Positions 1-7,979 of a stretch of 64,000 nucleotides of DNA are shown one piece after another. Position numbers and translations under genes: made by a program. Every line of letters starts with the position of its first letter. Within the stretch, counting starts at the first letter, position 1. The notes beneath the pieces were generated by a model that was not told the origin of the DNA, ran no database searches, and was given only the letters and a program-made list of their open reading frames with translations. Source of the DNA: Sphingobacterium sp. UBA4616 (GTDB taxonomy: Bacteria; Bacteroidota; Bacteroidia; Sphingobacteriales; Sphingobacteriaceae); contig DGIS01000021.1 in assembly GCA_002386525.1 (NCBI GenBank), forward strand, positions 62,001 through 126,000, in the 5' to 3' direction.

Positions 1-2930
1 TTACCGGGTGTCGCGAATCCTTTTCCATCACGAATACCCCAGCCGGCAATTAACTCGCGGGACAAGAGGTCGATCACATAATCAGCAACCCATCCACCAC
101 CATTGTTCCTTTCGTCCATCAGAAGAGCCTTTTTATCCATCTGAGCGAAGTAATAACGATTGAAATAAGTATACCCCTCAGGACCGGTGTTCGGCATGTA
201 CACGTAAGCTATTTGGCCATTACTCAAATCATTCACTCTTTTACGGTTTCGCTCTACCCATTCCATGCTACGCAAGTTCATTTCATCACCAAAAGAAATC
301 GGTTTAACGATGACTTCACGTGCGCCAACCAATGAAGGTTTTGAATTGATCTTGAGCATCACTTGCTTCCCGACAGTATTGTCAAATAGGCTATAGATAT
401 CTTTATCTTCAGTTAATTCTGTACCATTCACAGCAACAATATAATCTCCTTCCTTGATGTTCAATCCAGGTTCAGCCAATGGTGCTTTGAAAGACGGATT
501 CCATTCTAGACGCGTAAATAATTTAGCGATCTGATAGTATCCATTCTTTAGCGTATAATCAGCTCCAAGAACACCAACAGAAACTGAAGGTGTAGAAGGC
601 TGATCTCCGGGATAAATATAATTATGTCCTACGACCATTTCTCCCATCATTTCATTCAATAAATAACCGAGATCAGAACGATGGTTGACAAATGGTAGAA
701 ATTTTTCATATTTAGCTTTCATTGCTTTCCAGTCGGCGCCATGCATATTTTCCACGTAAAAATAATCCTTTTGCATTGACCAAACTTCATTGAACACTTG
801 CTTCCATTCCGCTGCAGGATCCACCAGTTGCTGGATTCCAGCTAATTTAATTTCTCCAGCAGTAGGTGAGGCAACTTTTTGTCCAGCATTTACGATATTA
901 AATCCATTTCCCGTTTGGAACAACATTTTCTTACCATCAGCACTAATAACATAACTACGTGCATTTTCCACTAAGGTTTTGTTTTCAAGTTCCTTAAAAT
1001 CATAGGCACCAATCGTTCCACCGCGTTGATAGGTCAATTGATTAGGTACTAAACCATTCAAGTTCCAATAAGGTCCTGCTGGTAGAGGAAGCGCAACAAT
1101 TCTATTTTCTATACGATCGAAATCAACCTGAATAGATTTGTCGATTGGCTTGCTTGTCATTGCGGCTTCCTTTTTATCTTTTTTAGGAGATTTCTTATCG
1201 TTCTCTTTTAAGCGCTCCTTTTTATTAGTTTCTCCTTCTTCCTTTTTATCTGCGTTTTCTTCACGGATTTGCTCCTCATCACTATCATTTTTAAAGAAAG
1301 ATGGCGTTTTGCTCGAAAGAATAAAAGCATAAACTGCATAGTCTACATTTCGCTGTACAGCGGACATATGTAAACCAGAATTCGTTAAACCTGTATTGGT
1401 ACTTGCCGTAAAAAATAAATATTTACCGTCTTGAGAGAATGCCGTACTACGAGCAGAGCTCATACCATCGGTGATCTGCTGGGTTTTCTTTGTGTCCAAA
1501 TTGTACATGAATACAGCAGGTACGCCATTTTCCAGCGTACGAATAAAGGATATCCATTTAGAATCTGGAGACCAGCTTGGCTGGAAATGATTGGATACCC
1601 GCCCTGTTTGGCCACTTAATTTATCATCAGCAACTTTGACAACTGCTTTAGAAGCGATATCAATATAATACAGATTGAGATGCGAATCATTGTAAAATAA
1701 TTTCTTTGAATCGGGCGACCAAGTCGGCTCAAAATAGAAATTAGTTTCACCCAAATTAAAATATAATGGTTTATCTTTTCCGAACTGATCTGTCAGCACC
1801 AACTGATAAGATCCATTTTTGTCTGAAATATAAGATACCCATTTACCGTTTGGAGACCAATCTGGAAAACGCTCATGAGAACCCGGTGAATTTGATAGAT
1901 TTCTAGCCTCGCCCTTTTCTTTAGGCACTGTAAATATTTCTCCTCTCGCCTCAAATAGTGCGCGCTGACCGGTTGGTGATAGTGTAGCATAGCGTATATC
2001 ATCCTTGATATCTTTATAATACGGCCTTTTATACATCACATCCGTGTTTACACTAATATGCAGCGGAGTTACTTTATTATTGCTTAAACTCAACGTATTT
2101 AGTGCTCCAGCATATTCAAAAATCAAATCTGTGCCATTCCCATTCAGCGAACGCACATCATAGTCTTTGAAATCTGTTAATTTATCTACCTTCTTGGTCT
2201 TGGTATCATAACTGAAGATATTAACGATTTTATCGCGGTCAGATAGGAAATAAACCTTAGTACCCAACCATAATGGCTTAACGTCATTGCTTTTAACTTG
2301 TGGAATTGCTTCTATTTCTTTGGTTTTCGTATCGAAGATCCAAATAGTCGGCATACCGCCACCCCGATAACGTTTAAAGGCTACCCGGTCTCTTTCTGTA
2401 GGATCGGTATTCTTGATATAGGCCCAATAGCGACCATCTGCAGAAGGGCTGCCTTGCGTGGCTTCAGGCATCATCAATGCCTTGTCCATTCCTGACATTT
2501 GTATATTGGAACTATATAATCGCGGACTTAAAGCATAGGTAAAATCTCGCGATGTTGTATAGTATACTTCATCATTGTTGAGCCATCCACGTAATACATC
2601 CGAAGAGGGATGATAAGTGATACGCTTGGGTTCACCTCCTGCTACAGGTATTACATAGACGTCGGTATTTCCGTCATAGTTGCCTGTAAATGCCACTTTC
2701 TTACCATCAGGAGAAAACATCGGATTTTGTTCTACACCAGGATTGGTTGTTAGTCGTCTCGGATTACTGCCATTTTTGTCAGCAATCCAAATATCTCCAC
2801 CATACACAAAAGCGATATTATTAGAGCTTATAGTTGGATTTCGAAGCAATAAGGTTTCTTGCGCTTTTGCTGACAGAAAAGTTGTTCCGACCAAAAATGC
2901 TGCAATTAGCTTGAAGTGAGTTCTATTCAT
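1..2930 (-). CDS. Tricorn-like S41 family peptidase with beta-propeller and PDZ domains (3' end cut by window)
   Basis: Large secreted serine peptidase of the tricorn-like S41 family, probably acting on peptides in the periplasm. The reading frame is open from ATG at 2928-2930 to the window edge, about 976 residues. It begins with a signal peptide ending in SAKAQ. The N-terminal half holds repeated PD40/WD40-like blades of the SPDGKKVAF type. A charged Lys/Glu-rich linker lies near residues 545-600 (about 1140-1290). A PDZ domain follows around residues 790-860 (GLNIKEGDYIVAVNGT), then the start of the S41 core with the DERNNGGG motif near residue 940. The catalytic Ser region is beyond the window. 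A second ATG at 2934-2936 is possible. A TAnnTTTG box lies upstream at 2961-2968. Confidence 0.88.
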   Translation of the reverse strand, partial: MNRTHFKLIAAFLVGTTFLSAKAQETLLLRNPTISSNNIAFVYGGDIWIADKNGSNPRRLTTNPGVEQNPMFSPDGKKVAFTGNYDGNTDVYVIPVAGGEPKRITYHPSSDVLRGWLNNDEVYYTTSRDFTYALSPRLYSSNIQMSGMDKALMMPEATQGSPSADGRYWAYIKNTDPTERDRVAFKRYRGGGMPTIWIFDTKTKEIEAIPQVKSNDVKPLWLGTKVYFLSDRDKIVNIFSYDTKTKKVDKLTDFKDYDVRSLNGNGTDLIFEYAGALNTLSLSNNKVTPLHISVNTDVMYKRPYYKDIKDDIRYATLSPTGQRALFEARGEIFTVPKEKGEARNLSNSPGSHERFPDWSPNGKWVSYISDKNGSYQLVLTDQFGKDKPLYFNLGETNFYFEPTWSPDSKKLFYNDSHLNLYYIDIASKAVVKVADDKLSGQTGRVSNHFQPSWSPDSKWISFIRTLENGVPAVFMYNLDTKKTQQITDGMSSARSTAFSQDGKYLFFTASTNTGLTNSGLHMSAVQRNVDYAVYAFILSSKTPSFFKNDSDEEQIREENADKKEEGETNKKERLKENDKKSPKKDKKEAAMTSKPIDKSIQVDFDRIENRIVALPLPAGPYWNLNGLVPNQLTYQRGGTIGAYDFKELENKTLVENARSYVISADGKKMLFQTGNGFNIVNAGQKVASPTAGEIKLAGIQQLVDPAAEWKQVFNEVWSMQKDYFYVENMHGADWKAMKAKYEKFLPFVNHRSDLGYLLNEMMGEMVVGHNYIYPGDQPSTPSVSVGVLGADYTLKNGYYQIAKLFTRLEWNPSFKAPLAEPGLNIKEGDYIVAVNGTELTEDKDIYSLFDNTVGKQVMLKINSKPSLVGAREVIVKPISFGDEMNLRSMEWVERNRKRVNDLSNGQIAYVYMPNTGPEGYTYFNRYYFAQMDKKALLMDERNNGGGWVADYVIDLLSRELIAGWGIRDGKGFATPG

Positions 2931-2960
2931 AAACATGTTAAGGTTAAAATTTACCACATA

Positions 2961-2968
2961 CAAAACTA
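2961..2968 (-). promoter_or_regulatory. Candidate -7 promoter box (TAGTTTTG) of the S41 peptidase gene
   Basis: On the minus strand the octamer matches the Bacteroidota sigma consensus TAnnTTTG and lies about 30 bases before the ATG. No clear -33 TTTG is seen. Confidence 0.4.
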
Positions 2969-3034
2969 CGATTTTGCATAGTGGACCTAGTTAGTATATC
3001 AACAAAGTTGCATAAAAAAATGATTAAAAAAAAA

Positions 3035-3056
3035 GCCCTGCTAAAAATAGCAGGGC
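3035..3056 (-). terminator. Rho-independent terminator after the zinc-ribbon gene
   Basis: Stem GCCCTGCT/AGCAGGGC with a 6-base loop. It is flanked by an A-run on the left, which reads as a U-run on the minus strand, and by TTTT on the right. It lies just past the stop of the minus-strand zinc-ribbon gene. Confidence 0.85.
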
Positions 3057-3072
3057 TTTTCTTTATCAACGA

Positions 3073-3828
3073 TTAAAAACCGTACTCTTGTTCGATTTCC
3101 AATACAATACCTTCGTCAACCAAAACACGTCCACAGTGTTCGCAAATAATAATTTTTTTGCGCTGGCGGATTTCCGACTGCATCTGAGCAGGAATTTTAT
3201 TGTGACATCCTGAACAGCTATCGCGGTCAATTGAAACCACAGCAAGTCCATTTTTGAATGAATTACGAAGACGGTAGTATACTTTGTTCAACCGATCTTC
3301 TATATTAGCCTCAGCTTCAGTAGCTTTCGCCAACAATCCATCTTCTTCCTTTTGAGTTTCAGAAGTAATGGTTTCCAATTCTTTCTTTTTTCCTTCAAGT
3401 TCGCCTTTGCTATACTCAAGATTCCCTACAGTAGTATCGTAGTTTTCTGTTTTATTGCGAATCTCGAATTCTGCTTCTTTAATTCTCTTTTCACAAACCT
3501 GAATCTCAAGACCTTGAATTTCAATTTCTTTTGAAATAGCGTCATACTCGCGATTATTCTTTACCTCATTTAGCTGCGACTCATATTTCTTGATAGCGGC
3601 TTGGGCATCCTTAATCATGTTCTTACGCTTAACGATCGAATCTTCTAAATCGTCTAAGTCTATTCTGATCTTCTCAATACGAGTTTCTAAACCCGCAATC
3701 TCATCTTCAAGATCTGCAACTTCCATAGGTAACTCACCACGAACTTGGCGAATTTTATCTATTTTAGTATGAATGGCTTGCAAAAGCCATAATGCTTTCA
3801 ATTTTTGTTCTACGGTTTGTTCCATCAA
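3073..3828 (-). CDS. Coiled-coil protein with C4 zinc ribbon
   Basis: 251-residue protein of the C4-type zinc-ribbon family (formerly DUF164; HP0958/CT398-like). Residues about 20-195 are heptad-rich, charged coiled coil. The C-terminus carries Cys205, Cys208, Cys229 and Cys232 in two CxxC pairs, expected to bind one zinc. Its function in Bacteroidota is not established; family members have been tied to RNA or secretion-factor binding. It overlaps the upstream Nif3-like gene by 4 bases (ATGA), so the two are translationally coupled. A strong terminator follows. Confidence 0.88.
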   Translation of the reverse strand: MMEQTVEQKLKALWLLQAIHTKIDKIRQVRGELPMEVADLEDEIAGLETRIEKIRIDLDDLEDSIVKRKNMIKDAQAAIKKYESQLNEVKNNREYDAISKEIEIQGLEIQVCEKRIKEAEFEIRNKTENYDTTVGNLEYSKGELEGKKKELETITSETQKEEDGLLAKATEAEANIEDRLNKVYYRLRNSFKNGLAVVSIDRDSCSGCHNKIPAQMQSEIRQRKKIIICEHCGRVLVDEGIVLEIEQEYGF

Positions 3829-4925
3829 CTGTAGTATTTTATAGGGTTTGTATCTATTTCTGTTGTTAAGGTTGCAAAGTTAGGAAATTTTTTCGTAATA
3901 ATGTCGTACAATAATTCTTGCGTAAATTGTTCGCTCTCAAAATGTCCTGTATCAGCAATGACGATTTCACCTTCAGCATCAAAGAATTCATGATATTTGT
4001 AATCCGCCGTCACAAAAAAATCAGCACCCGAACGTTTAGCAGCTCCGAGTAAAAATCCACCTGAGCCACCACAGACAGCTACTCGTCCAACCTTTTTACC
4101 CAAAAGTGCTGTATGACGAATAACATTAAGTCCAAGTTTTTCTTTAAGATAAGCTAAAAAATCCAGTTCATCCATTGGTTCTGCTAAATTTCCGATCATT
4201 CCAGCCCCAATCTCACTGACATTATTAGCAATATCAATCAGATCGTAAGCTACCTCCTCATAGGGATGGGCGTCATAAAGTGCCAAAAGCAGCTTACGTT
4301 CTATGCCTTTCTGATAAATCACTTCTATCCGGGTTTCTTCAACACGTTCTTGCATGCCAACCTCTCCAATTGCAGGGTCCGCACCAGCCAACGGCCTAAA
4401 ACTACCATAACCAGCCGTATTAAAGCTACATTGATCGTAATACTTTCCGACTTTTCCGGCTCCCGCATCGAATAAGGCCTGCCGAACATCTTCAACGTGA
4501 CTTCTCGGAACAAAAACAACCATTTTTCGTAAAATATTTGTTTTAGATTCCAAAATCGCCTGATTCTCCAAACCTAGCTTGGTCGCAATCTTTGTATTCA
4601 CGCCACCCGTAACATTATCCAGGTTCGTATGAATCGCATACAATGCTATTTTATGTTCGATTGCCTTAATAACCGTACGCTCCACATAATTCTTTCCATT
4701 GAATTTCTTCAATCCTTTAAATACAATTGGATGATGTGAAATAATTAAATTACAGCCTTTATCAATAGCTTCCTGGACGACCGATTCTGTACAATCCAAC
4801 GAAATGAGCACTTTTGTAACCTCCTTATTCGCATCTCCCACAATAAGTCCAGCATTATCATAAGATTCTTGTAAATCTAAAGGAGCAAGCCGCTCCAAAT
4901 AGTCAATGACATCTTTAATTCTCAT
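3825..4925 (-). CDS. Nif3-like dinuclear metal centre protein (YbgI/YqfO family)
   Basis: 366 residues, the long form of the Nif3/YbgI/YqfO family, which forms hexameric rings with a di-metal site; the exact reaction is unsettled. Visible likely metal ligands are His64-His65 (ISHHPIVF), His99 and Asp103 (HTNLD), and His328 with Glu332 (HFESE). Residues about 130-235 are the extra PII/CutA-like insertion of the long forms, ending in the HPYEEVAYDL motif. It overlaps the downstream zinc-ribbon gene by 4 bases and the upstream membrane-protein gene by 11, so the three form one operon. Confidence 0.92.
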   Translation of the reverse strand: MRIKDVIDYLERLAPLDLQESYDNAGLIVGDANKEVTKVLISLDCTESVVQEAIDKGCNLIISHHPIVFKGLKKFNGKNYVERTVIKAIEHKIALYAIHTNLDNVTGGVNTKIATKLGLENQAILESKTNILRKMVVFVPRSHVEDVRQALFDAGAGKVGKYYDQCSFNTAGYGSFRPLAGADPAIGEVGMQERVEETRIEVIYQKGIERKLLLALYDAHPYEEVAYDLIDIANNVSEIGAGMIGNLAEPMDELDFLAYLKEKLGLNVIRHTALLGKKVGRVAVCGGSGGFLLGAAKRSGADFFVTADYKYHEFFDAEGEIVIADTGHFESEQFTQELLYDIITKKFPNFATLTTEIDTNPIKYYS

Positions 4926-5400
4926 GGTTTACAATTACCTCCTTTTCTCTAAATTTATTATGTTCTTCTAAAATCCGCTTATTTGCATTAATTTCAAACC
5001 AGTAATTTGCTAAAGTCACAAAATGCATAACAATTAGCACGCCTGAAATAGATAATGGTAATGGAATATTTGTTGCTAAATAAATCCAGGCATATAAGGA
5101 TCCTTTTCTAAAGGTAGGATTTTCCTCAACGGCGATTTTCCGATCATAGAATTCGTTAATCAAAGAATCCCGCAAACGTGCAGCAACCTGAAAATTCCAA
5201 TAAATATTCACCAAAGGGATTGCGACCAACCACGATTGGTTAAGTGTCATTAATCGATTTTCTGGGGCAACCAATTTTAAAGTTTTCCGGATCGTATTTG
5301 CAAATAAAAGCCACACGATAATACGTATAGCGACGATAGCCAAGGCTGTATAAATTACCTCCGGCTTACTCAATTCTCTTACTAGTTCCTCTTGCGTCAT
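4915..5400 (-). CDS. Hypothetical multi-pass membrane protein
   Basis: 161 residues, not assigned to a family. Hydrophobic stretches are visible at about residues 15-33 (ALAIVAIRIIVWLLFAN), 57-66 (SWLVAIPLVNIYW) and 105-135 (two further spans), suggesting three or four membrane segments. The middle (RLRDSLINEFYDRK) is charged. The layout resembles small DUF4328-like membrane proteins, but this is not firm. It overlaps the Nif3-like gene by 11 bases and starts 16 bases after the hydrolase gene, so it may belong to the same transcript. Confidence 0.7.
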   Translation of the reverse strand: MTQEELVRELSKPEVIYTALAIVAIRIIVWLLFANTIRKTLKLVAPENRLMTLNQSWLVAIPLVNIYWNFQVAARLRDSLINEFYDRKIAVEENPTFRKGSLYAWIYLATNIPLPLSISGVLIVMHFVTLANYWFEINANKRILEEHNKFREKEVIVNHEN

Positions 5401-5415
5401 TGAAATATCTATTGC

Positions 5416-6177
5416 TTATTTATTTTCCCTTTCTAACAAATCTACTAATTCTTTCAGCTTTTTTATTTGCGGATTGTGATCAGCAACAAATTCGATTGTT
5501 TTAAAACCAAGACTTTTAGCTTTTTTATAAAATGGATAAAAATCATCCTTCTCCCACGCGGTCCCATCTTCATACGTTAAGATGTAGGTTGTTGGAATCC
5601 CATTTCGTTTCGGATTTATCAAATGAATTCTATCTGTAAGTGTTTTTATAGGGTGGGGGACGTCTCTCGGAAACTTAGTATCATCTTTTACCCAAAAAGG
5701 AAGAATATAGCCATCCTTTTCAAATTTCAAGAGTCCATTATCCTTACCCGGCTTCTGCATCAAATTTATCACTGACTCCTGGTCTGAAGGAAGGATAGCA
5801 TCCAAATAAACCATTTTTTTGATTCGATCCGGAAGGCTGTCTGCTACAGCCGTTATAACCATACCACCATAACTATGTCCAACCAAAATGATATCATGAA
5901 GATCCTCAAACAAAATTGTATTCACCACATCATTTACATGAGTTTGCAGTCCAATAGATGAATCTGCTAGATGATAACGCTCTCCTAAACCAGTTAGTGT
6001 GGGACGGTAAATTTTATTTCCTTTTTTCTCCAATTCGGTAGCCGTATTTTTAAACTGCCAGGCACCGCCCCATGCCCCATGAACTATTACATAGGTAGAA
6101 GACTGTGCATAAAGACATTTGCCTAAAATAGTTAATGAAAAACAGAACATTAAACCAAATAATCTACAGTATTTCAT
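5416..6177 (-). CDS. Secreted alpha/beta hydrolase
   Basis: 253 residues with an N-terminal signal peptide ending near CLYAQ. The fold motifs are HGAWGG at 33-38 (oxyanion hole) and the nucleophile elbow GHSYGG with Ser102. A late His at about 234 (VADHNPQ) is the likely catalytic base. The closest known types are salicylate-esterase/hydroxynitrile-lyase-like hydrolases (AB hydrolase 6 / MES-like), recognisable from the HGAWGGAW start. The substrate cannot be deduced. It precedes the membrane-protein/Nif3 operon by 15 bases. Confidence 0.85.
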   Translation of the reverse strand: MKYCRLFGLMFCFSLTILGKCLYAQSSTYVIVHGAWGGAWQFKNTATELEKKGNKIYRPTLTGLGERYHLADSSIGLQTHVNDVVNTILFEDLHDIILVGHSYGGMVITAVADSLPDRIKKMVYLDAILPSDQESVINLMQKPGKDNGLLKFEKDGYILPFWVKDDTKFPRDVPHPIKTLTDRIHLINPKRNGIPTTYILTYEDGTAWEKDDFYPFYKKAKSLGFKTIEFVADHNPQIKKLKELVDLLERENK

Positions 6178-6380
6178 ATCGTTATATTTTTGAGTAATTT
6201 ATATCAATTTATTTTTGTTTTACAGCGAATTATTCTATTCATCTTATTCTCACATAAAATTGAAGGATAAAAGACAAAATGTAAGCACTCACTCAACTCG
6301 TAAAGACAACTTAAAACCTATTTCTAGCAATTTTACAGCTTTATTATATAGTACCAAATAAATAGGGTAGGGGAGAGCCA

Positions 6381-7091
6381 TCAAACATACAAAAGGAATA
6401 TAGTCGGTCTTTTATGAAAATCATCCTTTCGTTTTCGCCATTCAGCAATTGTAAAGCTCTGTATGGATTCATCTGGGGCTGTCATATTGGATGCTATACA
6501 GAGTAAGGTCGACGGCTTACAGGTTTTCAACAATTCTGCTAAAAGCTGATTATTCCTAAACGGGGTTTCAATAAAAATCTGCGTTTGTTTTTCACGTCCT
6601 GACTGGAGCTCCAGACTTTTAATTTCTTTGGCTCGTTCTATTTTATCGATTGGCAGATAGCCATGAAAAGCAAATTTCTGACCACTGAACCCCGATGCCA
6701 TAAGAGCAAGCAGAATTGAGCTTGGACCAACAAGTGGAACAACTTTGATTCCCAGCTGATGAGCACGGGCAACAATTGAAGCGCCCGGGTCAGCCACACC
6801 GGGGCATCCTGCTTCCGACATCAAACCCACATTCTTACCCTGCGTTAGGCCATCAAAAAAATCATTCATATTTCCTTTATCGCGCGCATGTTTCCCATAG
6901 TCATGAATTTTGAGCGCGCTCTGCGGAATCTTTAAACCCGCAAGTTTTAGAAATTTACGTGCTGTCTTTTCGTTTTCCACAATATACTCGTCCAATGAAT
7001 TTATCGTTTCCACCAAATAAGGAGTAAACGACTGGAAAGCTGCATCTTCACTCAAAGGAACAGGAATTAAATATAATATGCCATTTGCCAT
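6381..7091 (-). CDS. SAM-dependent methyltransferase, RsmI-like tetrapyrrole-methylase family
   Basis: 236 residues of the tetrapyrrole (corrin/porphyrin) methylase fold, short RsmI-like branch common in Bacteroidota. Bona fide RsmI 2'-O-methylates C1402 of 16S rRNA. The motif MSEAGCPGVADPGA and the LVGPSSILLALMASGF segment are typical of RsmI/YraL. The C-terminal HTH-like extension of E. coli RsmI is absent, so whether it modifies the same nucleotide is inferred only. It is divergent from apaG with about 150 bases between. Confidence 0.85.
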   Translation of the reverse strand: MANGILYLIPVPLSEDAAFQSFTPYLVETINSLDEYIVENEKTARKFLKLAGLKIPQSALKIHDYGKHARDKGNMNDFFDGLTQGKNVGLMSEAGCPGVADPGASIVARAHQLGIKVVPLVGPSSILLALMASGFSGQKFAFHGYLPIDKIERAKEIKSLELQSGREKQTQIFIETPFRNNQLLAELLKTCKPSTLLCIASNMTAPDESIQSFTIAEWRKRKDDFHKRPTIFLLYV

Positions 7092-7240
7092 AATACAAAC
7101 GTACTAATTAAGCTCGATTTGACTATACTAATTTTAAACTTAGCATTATTTAACCTTTTTAAATCATTAAAATTTCGAATTTTAAACTCATTATTAGTAT
7201 TTTAGCATAAATATTTAGTGCAACAATAAACATCATTCAA

Positions 7241-7627
7241 ATGATCACACAAATTACAGAAGGCGTAAAAATCTCGGTTGAAACCATCTATCAATCTGAG
7301 TATTCGAATCCGGACCGTGAACATTTTATGTTTGCTTATCATATTAGCATAGAAAATCTCAGCGATTACACTGTTCAATTGATAAGCCGCTATTGGAAAA
7401 TTTTTGATGCAAAAGGAGACTATAGAGAAGTATCAGGTGATGGTGTAGTAGGAGAACAACCCGTTATTGAGCCTGGACAAACCCATCAATATACTTCAGG
7501 TTGCAATCTCAATAGCGAATTCGGATTTATGGAAGGATATTATAATATGATCCGAACACTAGACAACAGCAGCTTTCATGTTGAAATACCACGGTTCAAT
7601 CTGATTGCAGATTACGCGTTGAATTAA
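7241..7627 (+). CDS. apaG: ApaG domain protein (Co2+/Mg2+ efflux protein ApaG)
   Basis: 128 residues, the usual length of ApaG, a fibronectin-III/immunoglobulin-like single-domain protein. Conserved signatures are visible: YHISIENLSDYTVQLISRYWKIFDAKG in the N-terminal half, then VVGEQPVIEPGQTHQYTSGC, then the FMEGYYNMI hairpin. E. coli ApaG has been linked to Co2+ resistance and Mg2+ efflux, but its molecular activity is unclear. It is monocistronic on the plus strand and followed by a 350-base noncoding gap. Confidence 0.95.
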   Translation: MITQITEGVKISVETIYQSEYSNPDREHFMFAYHISIENLSDYTVQLISRYWKIFDAKGDYREVSGDGVVGEQPVIEPGQTHQYTSGCNLNSEFGFMEGYYNMIRTLDNSSFHVEIPRFNLIADYALN

Positions 7628-7705
7628 TTTTATCAAGGCAGTATCATTATTGCCAATTAATCATCCAACGAAGCTTTTTTCGCATCGAATAAGAAACTAT
7701 TTCTT

Positions 7706-7713
7706 TATTTTTG
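7706..7713 (+). promoter_or_regulatory. -7 promoter box (TATTTTTG) ahead of a candidate small RNA
   Basis: Exact match to TAnnTTTG, placed 4 bases before a self-complementary segment and far (about 270 bases) from the next start codon. A T-rich tract at 7675-7681 is a poor -33 candidate. Confidence 0.4.
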
Positions 7714-7803
7714 CGAGCGTTCCAAATTAGCGGGTTATACCTATTCCTTTTGAATTCACGCTTCATGTGATGGAAAAGGTAAACCGAATACAGAACGCCA
7801 CCC
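7714..7803 (+). ncRNA. Candidate structured small RNA, rod-like fold (possibly 6S-type)
   Basis: The segment can fold as one interrupted rod. GCGTTC (7717-7722) pairs with GAACGC (7793-7798). GGTT (7733-7736) pairs with AACC (7782-7785). ACCT (7739-7742) pairs with AGGT (7777-7780). TTCC (7744-7747) pairs with GGAA (7772-7775). TCAC (7756-7759) pairs with GTGA (7767-7770). A TAnnTTTG box lies directly upstream. No clear terminator follows. Length and shape recall the short 6S-like RNAs of Bacteroidota, but the class is a guess. This is the only structure seen in the 353-base gap between apaG and the ABC-F gene. Confidence 0.35.
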
Positions 7804-7979
7804 AATGCATTAAATTAGTCAGCAATCAAAAAGATTATTGATTTAATATATAAATAACTGATAATCAGAAATTTAATAAAAAAAATGATTATCAACATAA
7901 TACCTACTACCGGGGATAGAGATCTCCTGGAAGGTACCGTGTTGTGTAATTTAATGAATATAATTTAGGGTGATATAAC

